A DNA stretch of 64,000 bases from Ornithinibacillus xuwenensis (GCF_039614845.1 NZ_JBDIML010000001.1:558001-622000); one strand, 5' to 3'. Numbered from the stretch's first letter, positions 43,580-52,241 are shown. Notes: a model not told the origin generated them from the sequence alone. Numbers and translations: made by a program.

Positions 43580-43720
43580 TTTTCCACCTCCTCCTATTAT
43601 CCAGTGGTTTATTTATACTTCTATACAGTAGGACAATTTCCTAGCATTCTACCAAAAAAGAAGTGAAAGTTAGTTATTGGAACCATTTTCCAACGAGAAT
43701 CACTTGATTTTATTGTCTAT

Positions 43721-44296
43721 CTATACCCTTAATGAACCTCGGAATCCCCTAGATCCATAGTAAGAGTCCGCACCATTGTGATAGACGAAAACATGCCCAA
43801 AGCGAAAATCACAAAATAGTGCACCACCAAGTTTTCTAATATCAGAAGGAGTTTGCACCCAGCTTGACGTTTTCATATCGAAATTTCCAAGATCCTGTAA
43901 CGCTCGATATTGTTCTTCTGTTAACAGTTCAATATCCATGGATGCTGCCATATCAATGGCGTTATTTTCTGGCTTATGTTTTTTTCTAGACTCAAGAGCC
44001 TCACGGTCGAAGCAAATACTTCTACGACCTTTAGGACTTTCCTTAGAACAATCATAAAAAATGTATTCGTCGTTCTCCCTATCATAATCGACAACATCTG
44101 GTTCACCGCCAGTTCTTTCCATTTCATTGAGTGACCACAGTTTTACTGAATTAGCTTTCAATTTTTCTTGAACGTTAGACCATTTAATATTTTGATGGCG
44201 AACCATGTTATTCTCAAATCGTATTTTCAGATTCTGGATTAATTCCTCACATTGTTCTGGTGATAAGTGCTTATTATTATTATCTTTATTTGTCAT
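43721..44296 (-). CDS. DUF4256 family protein
   Basis: A 191-residue cytoplasmic protein of the DUF4256 family. Conserved blocks are GGEPDVVDYDRENDEYIFYD (about 64-83), CSKESPKGRRSICFDREAL, MDIELLTEEQYRALQDLG and LGGALFCDFRFG with VFVYHNGADSYYGSRGFRG at the end. Length fits the family. Function is unknown; the many invariant polar residues suggest an enzyme. AGGAGGAAC precedes the ATG. Confidence 0.88.
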   Translation of the reverse strand: MTNKDNNNKHLSPEQCEELIQNLKIRFENNMVRHQNIKWSNVQEKLKANSVKLWSLNEMERTGGEPDVVDYDRENDEYIFYDCSKESPKGRRSICFDREALESRKKHKPENNAIDMAASMDIELLTEEQYRALQDLGNFDMKTSSWVQTPSDIRKLGGALFCDFRFGHVFVYHNGADSYYGSRGFRGSLRV

Positions 44297-44360
44297 GCAA
44301 GTTCCTCCTATATTCTTTTATTTATAAAGATTATCTGTAGTCACTTTAAAGTATTTACTA

Positions 44361-44540
44361 TTAACTTAACACTCTTCCACTGGTTGCACCTAGGCCTGTA
44401 TTCCAAAAGAAAAGTAACACTATCATAATGCCAAACCAGGATAGTCTCCAGACTTTGTTTGAACCTGCAAACTGAATGAAGTAGAATACACTCCAAATCA
44501 CAAATGATGCGATTATTGGAATCCGTTGAGCAAACGTCAT
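44361..44540 (-). CDS. Small two-span membrane protein (59 residues)
   Basis: ATG 44540 follows AAGGTGA. The product has two hydrophobic helices, IPIIASFVIWSVFYFIQFAG (about 7-26) and WFGIMIVLLFFWNTGLG (about 35-51). It starts 6 bp after the stop of a 35-residue lipoprotein gene, so the two almost certainly share a transcript. No family is recognised. Confidence 0.65.
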   Translation of the reverse strand: MTFAQRIPIIASFVIWSVFYFIQFAGSNKVWRLSWFGIMIVLLFFWNTGLGATSGRVLS

Positions 44541-44546
44541 TTCACC

Positions 44547-44654
44547 TTATACTTTAGATTGCTCAAGTGTGACGGTATTGCCGCAGCCGTAGAGAAACAG
44601 TGACAATAAACATATACTCGATAAATAGATTACATCCTTCATATAAAAGAGCAT
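44547..44654 (-). CDS. Very small lipoprotein (35 residues)
   Basis: GGAAGGA lies 7 bases before ATG 44654. The peptide has a hydrophobic signal, VIYLSSICLLSLFLYGCG, with lipobox LYGC, and a mature part of only about a dozen residues (CGNTVTLEQSKV). It would be a lipid-anchored micropeptide outside the membrane. It is coupled to the 59-residue membrane protein gene downstream. Alternatively it is the 5' remnant of a larger lipoprotein gene, but the ribosome site and coupling look maintained. Confidence 0.6.
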   Translation of the reverse strand: MLFYMKDVIYLSSICLLSLFLYGCGNTVTLEQSKV

Positions 44655-44694
44655 TTTTTTATCCTTCCAATTTCACTGACAATCTTATAGTAAA

Positions 44695-45123
44695 CTAGGA
44701 AATCTCCGATAATAGCTTATGTGCTAGCTTTATATTATCTTTTAGAAAGTATGGCAGTTCGCTGTGATCCAAAATTTGTGAAGTGGTCATCCACAATACC
44801 TCATCAACTTCCTCGGTACTTTTAGCATATGGTTCCCCGTATTTATGTTGGCAGAGGAACACGATATCAATGACATTCTGACCTGAATTAGCAACAAATG
44901 AAGAACTATTTACATACCTTAAATTGGATACTTCTATTCCAACTTCTTCAAATATTTCTCGTTTTAAGGTTCTTTCCAATATATCTGTGCTTGTGCCTTC
45001 AATTTCACATTTACCACCAACAAGAGAAAGTGTACCAGCCCCATGTTCTTCTTTCTCACTTCTTCGGATTAAAAGCCAATTACCATTTTGGTATATTGCT
45101 CCTTCAACATTTACGATAAACAT
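44695..45123 (-). CDS. Nudix hydrolase
   Basis: A 142-residue Nudix protein. The box reads VGGKCEIEGTSTDILERTLK then REIFEEVGIEV, one residue longer than the classical Gx5Ex7REUxEExGU pattern and with Asp in place of the first Glu, but the metal-binding REIFEEVG core is intact. Substrates may be nucleotides or related pyrophosphates. AGGTTTTAT-type upstream sequence gives a weak ribosome site. No operon partner is evident. Confidence 0.88.
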   Translation of the reverse strand: MFIVNVEGAIYQNGNWLLIRRSEKEEHGAGTLSLVGGKCEIEGTSTDILERTLKREIFEEVGIEVSNLRYVNSSSFVANSGQNVIDIVFLCQHKYGEPYAKSTEEVDEVLWMTTSQILDHSELPYFLKDNIKLAHKLLSEIS

Positions 45124-45209
45124 ATAAAACCTCCATAGAAATTCGTGGTTAGGTAATTCTCCTAATACTAACGAAATACGAAAACCATATTTCCGCTCAT
45201 ATAACTCGA

Positions 45210-45713
45210 TTAATTTTCATTTCCTTGATTTAAAATGGCATCCTGTTCATATTGATTTGGTTTTTCCCAATCACGAGTGATAATATATTGACCGTTATGT
45301 TGTATAGTCATTTGCCCTTCTTTTTCAATTATGTCTTCAAAATGATTGTCATAGTATTTCAATTGTAATGTATAGTTGTAGTCAATGGAACCATCTTCAT
45401 TTTCCTCTACCTTTTCTAATACTACATCTTGCACTTCAATACTCTTTCTGGTATTTTTTGCAACGACAGTAATGATATTGAAGTAACGATTTGTCATGAA
45501 ACTATTGTATTCTTCTTCTGAAAGATATGGTTTAACTCTCTCACCGATTTCTACTGCTGTTGGCGGATTGGATGGATTTTTAACTGTATATTGGTCTGTT
45601 TTGTATTCCATAACGAATTCCTTGATAGAATCTTCATTAAACACATTACCACCGCATGCCGTAACGACAAAGAACATACTAGTCAGGAACAGTATCCCCA
45701 TAATGTTTTTCAA
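45210..45713 (-). CDS. Lipoprotein of unknown function
   Basis: A 167-residue lipoprotein. With start TTG 45713, 8 bases after GGGAGG, the signal peptide is MKNIMGILFLTSMFFVVTAC with lipobox VTAC; the ATG at 45719 is only two bases from that site and is disfavoured. The mature part is acidic, with IGERVKPYLSEEEYNSFMTN and a beta-rich C-terminal half, suggesting a small secreted NTF2-like domain. No family is certain. Confidence 0.75.
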   Translation of the reverse strand: MKNIMGILFLTSMFFVVTACGGNVFNEDSIKEFVMEYKTDQYTVKNPSNPPTAVEIGERVKPYLSEEEYNSFMTNRYFNIITVVAKNTRKSIEVQDVVLEKVEENEDGSIDYNYTLQLKYYDNHFEDIIEKEGQMTIQHNGQYIITRDWEKPNQYEQDAILNQGNEN

Positions 45714-45809
45714 GCGCATAACCTCCCTACATTACATACGTCTATATTAGCTATATGTTTCAATAGGCAGCCTTGGTTCATACTTAATTGCTCCCTTAAA
45801 ACAAGTTTA

Positions 45810-46295
45810 TTATAATGACAATACCATCCTTACAGTCTTTAGAATATGACCTTCGAAATTATCATCATATTCCTTAATTACCTTGAAGCCTTTTGCTTCA
45901 TAAAAGGTTCTTCCGACTTCGTTTTCCTTTTCTACATTAATATAAATATGCTTTACTCCATGTAAATTCTTAATCCCCTCATATAATAAGGCAGTTCCTA
46001 TTCCTTTACTTTGTGAATCTGGATATAGATATATCGCAGCTAACTCTGCTTCCCCTTTTGCTGTTACTGAAGAAAAGTTGCAAAAACCTACTATTTCCTG
46101 GTTTATTACAGCAACCATTAGGAGAGAATCTCGAAGTCTTCTTTTCATCATTTGGTCACTGTATGCTAGGTTTAAAAATTTTTCTTGGATTGGTCGTGGA
46201 ATTATTCCTTCGTATGTTGCATTCCAACTGCTCTTAGCTACAGCTTGGACCTGCTCAATATCTTCACTTACCATTTCACGGATTAAATATTGCAT
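45810..46295 (-). CDS. GNAT family acetyltransferase
   Basis: A 161-residue GNAT protein with ELAAIYLYPDSQSKGIGTAL (about 85-104), the acetyl-CoA loop SQSKGIGTALL, and INVEKENEVGRTFYEAKGF near the end. GGAGTG lies 6 bases before ATG 46295; a GTG nine bases upstream is part of the ribosome site. Fourth GNAT in the window. The substrate is unknown. Confidence 0.9.
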   Translation of the reverse strand: MQYLIREMVSEDIEQVQAVAKSSWNATYEGIIPRPIQEKFLNLAYSDQMMKRRLRDSLLMVAVINQEIVGFCNFSSVTAKGEAELAAIYLYPDSQSKGIGTALLYEGIKNLHGVKHIYINVEKENEVGRTFYEAKGFKVIKEYDDNFEGHILKTVRMVLSL

Positions 46296-46330
46296 ATTTG
46301 TCACTCCTCACATTTCTACAATCATCATGA

Positions 46331-46921
46331 TTACTTATACTGTTTAAATGATTCTGCTATCTTAATGATTTCTTCTTTTGGATATAGTTCTCCCACAGTT
46401 TTATCCTTATGAAGAGAATACAGATGTATCCCGAATGTGGTCCCACTATCTTCCCAATAAAACGTCTGTGCATGGCGATTAGCCATATAGAAGCCACGCA
46501 ATCCTTTTCCAAAATCAATTAGCTTATTTTCGTCATAATTAGCAATACTATCAAGAGAAAAAATAGAAGTGCTTGATTGCTCGATTTCCATTACCTTCTC
46601 TTTATCCCTTGACATGTATCTCGTCAAGATAACATAAAATTCTTTGTTTTTACGATCCCTGGGCTCAGCAAAAGTCTCTAGCCCATCAACATCTTCTGAA
46701 TCATCACTGTTATTAACTAAGTCAACAGGACCTCTAAATTCGGTTTCCAATACGGTATCATCAACTTTAAAAGGTGAATATGTTGGGAATTGTATCGTGC
46801 GTTCGAATCCGGTTAATTCATTACTTTTATAAACCTTTTTAGTACCAATAAAATCACCATTAGATGAACAAGCAGTTAAAAAGAACAATCCTAAGATAAG
46901 TAAGAAGTTCTTTCGATTCAT
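46331..46921 (-). CDS. Lipoprotein of unknown function
   Basis: A 196-residue lipoprotein with signal MNRKNFLLILGLFFLTAC and lipobox LTAC. ATG 46921 is chosen because AGGAGA lies 8 bases upstream; a longer frame from 46945 lacks a site. The mature domain is mixed charge with FYVILTRYMSRDKEKVME and FYWEDSGTTFGIHLYS. It lies 35 bp from the next gene on the same strand. No family is recognised. Confidence 0.75.
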   Translation of the reverse strand: MNRKNFLLILGLFFLTACSSNGDFIGTKKVYKSNELTGFERTIQFPTYSPFKVDDTVLETEFRGPVDLVNNSDDSEDVDGLETFAEPRDRKNKEFYVILTRYMSRDKEKVMEIEQSSTSIFSLDSIANYDENKLIDFGKGLRGFYMANRHAQTFYWEDSGTTFGIHLYSLHKDKTVGELYPKEEIIKIAESFKQYK

Positions 46922-47017
46922 TCCAGATCTCTCCTCTCTTTTCATACCGTTCCTCTACGTGAAATTGCAACAAACTCTTTTTGGCGCATTTATATATAAA
47001 TTAATTATCTATTCTAT

Positions 47018-47091
47018 AATACTAACATAATATTCCATTTGAATGATTGAATTTTCGCAAAAGAAAAACGACCAATTGAATGGCCGCTTCG
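47018..47091 (-). repeat. Dispersed terminator-palindrome repeat, copy 3
   Basis: On the minus strand AAGCGGCCA pairs with TGGTCGTTT through two G-U pairs, then a T run, about 26 bp, and GGAATATTATGTTAGTATT (47018-47036). It follows the last phn gene by about 45 bp and serves as that operon's terminator. The G-U pairs work only on the minus-strand transcript. Confidence 0.75.
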
Positions 47092-47134
47092 TAAATGCTG
47101 CTATATCTCTAACATTCTGTGATAATCAACGTTT

Positions 47135-47941
47135 TTATCCGGTTATTAACTTTGCCCGTGTACGATTCGAGATTAACTCTACAAGTAATATTAAGAGCAT
47201 TAGTCCAATTAGAATAGCTCCAACCTCTGTCCAACGATAAGCATTCATGGCAAATATAAGTGGTGCGCCAATTCCTCCTGCACCAACTAAACCTAAAACC
47301 GATGCTTCTCTTAAGTTCATATCAAATCGATAAATAATAATTGATAAAAAAATCGCAAATAACTGTGGCACTATCCCATATCTTATTTTTTCAAAGGTAT
47401 TGCATCCAATCGAAGTCATGGTTTCAAGAATACTCGTATCCAAATCCTCAATAGCATCAACAAGCAGTTTAGCCAACATCCCAACCGATATTAATGAAAT
47501 TGTTAAAACACCTGAAAATGGCCCCGGTCCTGTAACACGAATAAACATTAAACCATAAACAAGCGCTGGAACCGTGCGAATGATAATTAATAGAAATTTG
47601 GTGAACGAAGCGATTGGCTTAGGTACAACATTTGAAGCCGAGAGAAACGCAAGTGGAATAGCTAACAGTGCACCAATAATCGTACCTAAAAATGCAATCG
47701 AGAGAGTTTCGACTAATAAAAATAGAACACCCTCCGAAGTAAGGTTTAATAAAAGGTCTAAATCTGGACTGATGATACCTTTTATGATGCTTGTTGCAAT
47801 TTCCCAACTGCTTCCTTCCATGTCTTTCCTATCAATTGTTGAAAAAGACCATAAAAATAGAAGTAGAATAATGAGCGATACGGTAATCAAATATCGATTA
47901 TATTTAGGTGATTTATTGAGTTGTTTTTCGATGACATCCAT
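47135..47941 (-). CDS. phnE: Phosphonate-type ABC transporter permease PhnE (second)
   Basis: A 268-residue inner-membrane permease with about six helices. The transport-specific EAA-like motif lies in EDLDTSILETMTSIGCNTFEKIRYGIVPQL (quoted in parts: ILETMTSIGCNTF then YGIVPQL, about 165-195), and VLGLVGAGGIGAPLIFA follows. ATG 47941 follows AAAGGGG at 11 bases; the frame opens 45 bp earlier inside the preceding gene. Two different PhnE subunits probably form a heterodimer. Last gene of phnD-phnC-phnE-phnE. Confidence 0.9.
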   Translation of the reverse strand: MDVIEKQLNKSPKYNRYLITVSLIILLLFLWSFSTIDRKDMEGSSWEIATSIIKGIISPDLDLLLNLTSEGVLFLLVETLSIAFLGTIIGALLAIPLAFLSASNVVPKPIASFTKFLLIIIRTVPALVYGLMFIRVTGPGPFSGVLTISLISVGMLAKLLVDAIEDLDTSILETMTSIGCNTFEKIRYGIVPQLFAIFLSIIIYRFDMNLREASVLGLVGAGGIGAPLIFAMNAYRWTEVGAILIGLMLLILLVELISNRTRAKLITG

Positions 47942-47957
47942 TTGTACGTTTACCCCT

Positions 47958-48773
47958 TTAAAATAGCTTCTTCCTGAAATGTTCACTTATCTTTTCAATT
48001 ACAAATACTGTTAAGATAAGCATAAGTAATATCATGCCAACGCTAGCATAGTCTCTCCAGCCTAAGCTTTCGTTTATCAGTAATCCAATCCCACCTGCAC
48101 CAACATAACCTAATATAGCAGCGTATCGTACGTTCCCCTCGAAACAAAATAAAGACGTAGATAAGTAGTTTGGTAAGATCTGTGGTATTATCGAATACCG
48201 GAATGCTTGTATTTTGGACATACCGAGTGATTCCATTGCTTCAAAACTACCCATTTCTCCATTTTCGATTTGTTCGTATAGTAGTTTCCCTACATAAGAT
48301 ATTGTGAACAAAAATATCGCAACTGTTCCAGCTAATGTTCCTAAACCAAAGATGAATGTAGCAATTAATGCAGCTACTAGTGTAGGAATCTTTCGTATAA
48401 TACTTAACAGAAGTTTAGCCACGAAAACTACTAGTTTATGTTTCATCATGTTGGATGATGCAAGATAAGCAACCGGAATAGCAGCTAGCGAACCTAATAA
48501 TGAACCAAGTAAGGACATTTGTATGGTTTCTAGGAGCGGCTGCCAAATATGGCCGAAGTAATCCCACTTAGGAGGAATCATTTCATTGATTATGACAAAA
48601 AATTCCTGCCAGCGGTCTGCTAACACCTTTGCTTCAAAGCTAGTAGCTTGGACCGATATATATGTAGCAATTAGAACAACTATAATAATGAAAACTGCCT
48701 TCGACTTTTTCTCCTGGACAACCTTTCCATTTGGTAACGTTAGTTTTTTCGGTGAAAATATTTTGTCATACAT
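47958..48773 (-). CDS. phnE: Phosphonate-type ABC transporter permease PhnE (first)
   Basis: A 271-residue permease with about six helices and the motifs MESLGMSKIQAFRYSIIPQI (about 150-169) and AAILGYVGAGGIGLLINE. GGAGAG lies 7 bases before ATG 48773, which overlaps the phnC stop by 8 bp, so translation is coupled. A frame opening earlier (48824) lies inside phnC and is rejected. It is related to but clearly different from the second permease. Confidence 0.92.
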   Translation of the reverse strand: MYDKIFSPKKLTLPNGKVVQEKKSKAVFIIIVVLIATYISVQATSFEAKVLADRWQEFFVIINEMIPPKWDYFGHIWQPLLETIQMSLLGSLLGSLAAIPVAYLASSNMMKHKLVVFVAKLLLSIIRKIPTLVAALIATFIFGLGTLAGTVAIFLFTISYVGKLLYEQIENGEMGSFEAMESLGMSKIQAFRYSIIPQILPNYLSTSLFCFEGNVRYAAILGYVGAGGIGLLINESLGWRDYASVGMILLMLILTVFVIEKISEHFRKKLF

Positions 48774-49548
48774 AAGCGGTCTCTCCTGTGTTTTCATTGA
48801 CTTTGTATTCAGTTGAGTCCCCATAAATATGTTTTAGAACAACTGGTGTTACCTCTGTAGAATTTCCATCAAATATTATTTGTCCTTCTCGTACGCCAAT
48901 GATTCTATTGGCATATTCTAAAGCTATTTCGACATGGTGAATATTCATAATGACAGATATATTCATTGCTTGATTAATGCGTTTTAAATCATCCATCACA
49001 TGCCTAGATGTAACAGGGTCAAGAGAGGCAATCGGTTCATCCGCTAAAATTATTTCTGGGTTTTGAGCCAACGTCCGAGCAAGTGCAACACGTTGCTGCT
49101 GGCCACCTGATAATTGATTGACTCTTACATAGGCTTTGTCCAGTATCCCAACTTGGTCCAATGCAGTCAGTGCTTTAATCTTCTGACCTTTTGTGAATAC
49201 ACCTGTTACTTTTCTCCAAAGTGTTAGCTCAGGGACAAATGATACTAACACATTCTTTAATACGGTAGTACGAGTAATGAGATTAAAGGATTGAAAGATC
49301 ATCCCGACTCGCTTACGAAGCTTTCGGACGTCACTACCTCTAATGGCATTAACCTCCACCTGATTCATCATAATTTTACCGCTAGTAATGTCATGCATTC
49401 GATTGATACACCGAAGCAATGTCGATTTGCCAGCACCTGATAATCCAATGATGGCGACAAATTCACCCTGATTGATTTTTAAGTTAATGTTTTGTAATGC
49501 TTTTATATTATTGGTGTATGTTTTATTGACATTAATAAACTCTATCAT
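48766..49548 (-). CDS. phnC: Phosphonate-type ABC transporter ATP-binding protein PhnC
   Basis: A 260-residue ABC ATPase. Walker A is GLSGAGKSTLL (about 34-44), the signature is LSGGQQQRVALARTL, Walker B ILADEPIASLDP, and the switch His is in NIHHVEIAL. The start at 49548 fits the family N-terminus MIEFINVNKTY; a frame from 49596 passes through the phnD-phnC hairpin. Powers uptake with the two PhnE permeases. Confidence 0.94.
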   Translation of the reverse strand: MIEFINVNKTYTNNIKALQNINLKINQGEFVAIIGLSGAGKSTLLRCINRMHDITSGKIMMNQVEVNAIRGSDVRKLRKRVGMIFQSFNLITRTTVLKNVLVSFVPELTLWRKVTGVFTKGQKIKALTALDQVGILDKAYVRVNQLSGGQQQRVALARTLAQNPEIILADEPIASLDPVTSRHVMDDLKRINQAMNISVIMNIHHVEIALEYANRIIGVREGQIIFDGNSTEVTPVVLKHIYGDSTEYKVNENTGETAYV

Positions 49549-49570
49549 TGATAATCCCCATTCTTGTGAA

Positions 49571-49600
49571 AATGAGAACATCATGGATGCTCTCATTTTT
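49571..49600. terminator. Hairpin between phnD and phnC
   Basis: AATGAGA-ATC arms pair as AATGAGAACATC with GATGCTCTCATT (one mismatch) around ATG. On the minus strand only a short T run follows, so it probably attenuates transcription and protects phnD mRNA, favouring more binding protein than transporter. Confidence 0.6.
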
Positions 49601-49629
49601 TTAAAGTAATATAGATGATGTAAACGCTA

Positions 49630-50709
49630 TCAGTTTAAACTTTGCACCAGTTCCTGTGCTTTTCTTTCATTGTCGTAATCCGAAGAAGCGGCCTCTTGAT
49701 ATCCTTCATGATTGTAAATGGATATGACTTCTTTTCCTTCATCCGTTTGAGCAATATTAATAAATGCTTGTTGGATAGCTGTTTTCAGGTCTTCATTCAT
49801 ATTTTCCGCATTTTTACTGACGCTTATCGTATCATTATAGATACCAGTTGTGACACCAATGACATTGGTTTCATCCCAAATTGAAGCATCTCTTTCAAAA
49901 TCATTCTTCCAAGAATTTGCATTGTCACGTCTTGAATCTGCATATGTAACCATTATGTCAAGTTGTTCAGACGCTAGGCGAGCAAATGCACTACCATAGG
50001 AATCTACTTGTACTACATTTTCAAGATCGGTAATGGTTTTGCCATAATGTTCATCTAACCAAATTGCTGGATAAATGTAACCAGCTGGAGAGGAAGATGA
50101 CATAACAGCCCAGTTTGCGCTATTTAAATCTTCAAAAGTTAACGCTTCTCCATTGTTTACTTTGTCAGCAAGTTCTTGTCCTTTCTCTGAAGGACCGGCA
50201 ATAATTAATGCGCGATAGTAAGTTACTTGATCTTCTGAAGGTTCAGTTGGTTTATTATCATTCCAGTCGACTGGATTATTGGAATCGTTACTTAACCCTG
50301 CACGAGTGGAAGTTAAAATTACCTCGGCACCATCATCATAAAGAACGTAGGTACCACCAGGAATAAGTCCAACATCTAAGGTACCTGCTGATAAGCCTTC
50401 ACCAACAGCCTCATAATTTGTACCTACCGTTATGTCGACTTCACCAATATCGTAGCCTAACTCTGCTAACTCTTCTGTTAATAGCGATTTTAACGGCTCT
50501 GTTGCCGTAATAATTTCTTCTGGTTCTCTTGAAGGAACGAATCCAATTGATAACGTATCTATCGTTCTAGTTGCTGCTGTATCTGAATTTCCTTGAGAAG
50601 CTGTACCTTCTGTCTCTTCTTCACTAGTCTGTGCATCTTCTGAATTACCACATGCTGTTACAACAACAATTAACAAAGCAAGCGTAAGGCCATATAATAA
50701 TTTTTTCAC
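49630..50709 (-). CDS. phnD: Phosphonate/phosphite-type substrate-binding lipoprotein PhnD
   Basis: A 359-residue extracellular binding lipoprotein. The GTG start at 50709 follows GAGGAGGAA; the signal KKLLYGLTLALLIVVVTAC has lipobox VTAC, followed by an acidic Glu/Thr/Ser linker (about 21-50). The PhnD-family core SIGFVPSREPEEIITATEPL (about 54-73) and GLSAGTLDVGLIPGGTYVLY follow. No C-P lyase or phosphite dehydrogenase gene is nearby, so the ligand (phosphonate, phosphite or another organophosphorus compound) cannot be decided. Confidence 0.92.
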   Translation of the reverse strand: MKKLLYGLTLALLIVVVTACGNSEDAQTSEEETEGTASQGNSDTAATRTIDTLSIGFVPSREPEEIITATEPLKSLLTEELAELGYDIGEVDITVGTNYEAVGEGLSAGTLDVGLIPGGTYVLYDDGAEVILTSTRAGLSNDSNNPVDWNDNKPTEPSEDQVTYYRALIIAGPSEKGQELADKVNNGEALTFEDLNSANWAVMSSSSPAGYIYPAIWLDEHYGKTITDLENVVQVDSYGSAFARLASEQLDIMVTYADSRRDNANSWKNDFERDASIWDETNVIGVTTGIYNDTISVSKNAENMNEDLKTAIQQAFINIAQTDEGKEVISIYNHEGYQEAASSDYDNERKAQELVQSLN

Positions 50710-50830
50710 TTCTATTCCTCCTCTAGTTCATAATAATCATGCTTTATATCTATTATGCTGTATGACTATTAATCTACTATTTAATTACTGTTAATAATTG
50801 TTAATAAAGACTACTAATTCTTTTATACCC

Positions 50831-50861
50831 AAACAAAAAAGCGATCTTAAGATCGCTTTTT
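50831..50861 (-). terminator. Terminator of the 26-residue peptide gene
   Basis: A fully palindromic stem, AAAAAGCGATC with GATCGCTTTTT around TTAA, followed by T on the minus strand. It ends the tiny gene at 50885 and separates it from phnD. Confidence 0.85.
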
Positions 50862-50884
50862 GTAAATATTGCCAAAATATAATT

Positions 50885-50965
50885 TTAAGGAGTAGAGCTA
50901 GTCATAAAGTACAGAATAATGAGGATAATCATAATTAATAAGATACCCAAAATTAGATGTTTCAA
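50885..50965 (-). CDS. Membrane micropeptide (26 residues)
   Basis: TTG 50965 has AAGGAG 6 bases upstream. The product is essentially one helix, KHLILGILLIMIILIILYFM, with a short tail TSSTP. A perfect terminator follows 24 bp after the stop, and no other gene fits the unit, which supports a real gene. It could be a regulatory membrane peptide or a type I toxin-like peptide; no antisense RNA is evident, so function is open. Confidence 0.55.
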   Translation of the reverse strand: MKHLILGILLIMIILIILYFMTSSTP

Positions 50966-51132
50966 AGAGAATCTCCTTCACTAGTTATTGTTAATATCAG
51001 TTAATTTATCTATATTCTTTATTCCATCCTCATATTCTCTTAATTCTAGTAACTATTTTTAATGCGAATTTTTGTAAACGTTCGTTTCTAATAATGTTAG
51101 CTAATTTTAACCAACGCTAGTCAGTTCTACTA

Positions 51133-51549
51133 TTAATTCTTAGTAAAGGACCGGATAAATAGGATTCCAGCTAATACAGAAACAACCATATGTGTTTCTG
51201 GGATAATAAATATATTAATGAAGAGATGTTCTAGTTTTGGCATTGGTGAACCAAACCATTTAAGCCAATATATGTTTGGGATAAAGACTAAGGTCGTTAA
51301 GAATAAAGAAGGTATAAGTAGTTTTAAATTTACCTTTATTTCTTTATTAATAAGCTGCTGAATAGCTCTCCATTCTGATAAAATACCGAAAAGATAAGCC
51401 CATACCGCTATTCGAAATGAAAGCATACCAATTTCATCTGAGATTCTCTGAGTTGCAAGATTTAAAGCATCATAATCATTCATTATCATATATAGCAAGG
51501 TCAACATAGCGAATACTAATACGCCGATTCCAATTACTTTCCTTTGGAT
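51133..51549 (-). CDS. Four-span membrane protein with apparent ATC start
   Basis: A 138-residue protein with four transmembrane helices (about 6-24, 43-60, 76-96 and 115-134). The open frame starts at ATG 51570, but a strong AGGAGGG lies inside that frame and there is no site before it. At 6 bases after the site is ATC 51547-51549, giving M(ATC)QRKVIGIGVLVF, a normal N-terminus for such proteins. Start by ATC is inferred; if ATG 51570 is used, seven extra residues are added. No family is recognised. Confidence 0.65.
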   Translation of the reverse strand: MQRKVIGIGVLVFAMLTLLYMIMNDYDALNLATQRISDEIGMLSFRIAVWAYLFGILSEWRAIQQLINKEIKVNLKLLIPSLFLTTLVFIPNIYWLKWFGSPMPKLEHLFINIFIIPETHMVVSVLAGILFIRSFTKN

Positions 51550-51683
51550 GTGAAACCCTCCTAAAGACATAAAGATTTATTACCGATGAAGTGTGTGCAC
51601 ACGAATCATTAATATGTATTCATCATAACAGAATATCCTTACCTTTGATTTTACTATAAATATTGTTTCAGTTGTAACATCAT

Positions 51684-52169
51684 TTACTTCCAAGTTACAT
51701 CTAATTTATTCGAATAGAATTCAATGGCTTTTTGATAGCTTAATAGTTTATCATCAGTTGTGGTATCGATTAAACATTTTAATAGCAGCTCCATCGCTTT
51801 ATGATGCTCGTTGAGATTATATAAGGTCATGGCATAGAATGTTTGAATTGCTCGATTCGTCGGAAAAGCTTCCATAGCCTTTTGAAAGACTTTTTTTGAT
51901 TGTTTATATTCTCCAAGCGTTCGATATGTACTGCCTAATCCTAATAATGCTCCTTCTAACTCCTCGCGTGGTAATCCAAGCTCAATGGCTTGTTCGTAAT
52001 AGGGTACTGCATTAGCTTCTTCACCTAACAAGTCAAAACTCCAAGCACATTGATAGTTAATAGATGGATGTTCAGGGTACAACTGTACCAATCGAATGAG
52101 TATTTCATTCGACTCTTTACGGTTTCCAGTTTTTCGTAGGTTAATAGCTCTTTCTAACTCACTTTCCAT
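51684..52169 (-). CDS. Tetratricopeptide repeat protein
   Basis: A 161-residue helical protein with about three TPR units: SINYQCAWSFDLLGEEANAV, LEGALLGLGSTYRTLGEYKQ and IQTFYAMTLYNLNEHHKAM mark their helices. AGGAGG lies 7 bases before ATG 52169 (a GTG three bases upstream is also possible). TPR proteins mediate protein contacts; the partner is unknown. It resembles stand-alone TPR_5 proteins of Bacillus. Confidence 0.88.
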   Translation of the reverse strand: MESELERAINLRKTGNRKESNEILIRLVQLYPEHPSINYQCAWSFDLLGEEANAVPYYEQAIELGLPREELEGALLGLGSTYRTLGEYKQSKKVFQKAMEAFPTNRAIQTFYAMTLYNLNEHHKAMELLLKCLIDTTTDDKLLSYQKAIEFYSNKLDVTWK

Positions 52170-52241
52170 CACTATTCCTCCTAGGTTTTATGATTGGTAA
52201 TCTCTTTCATGAAACTTACTTGCAAGTTTTATACTAGTTCA

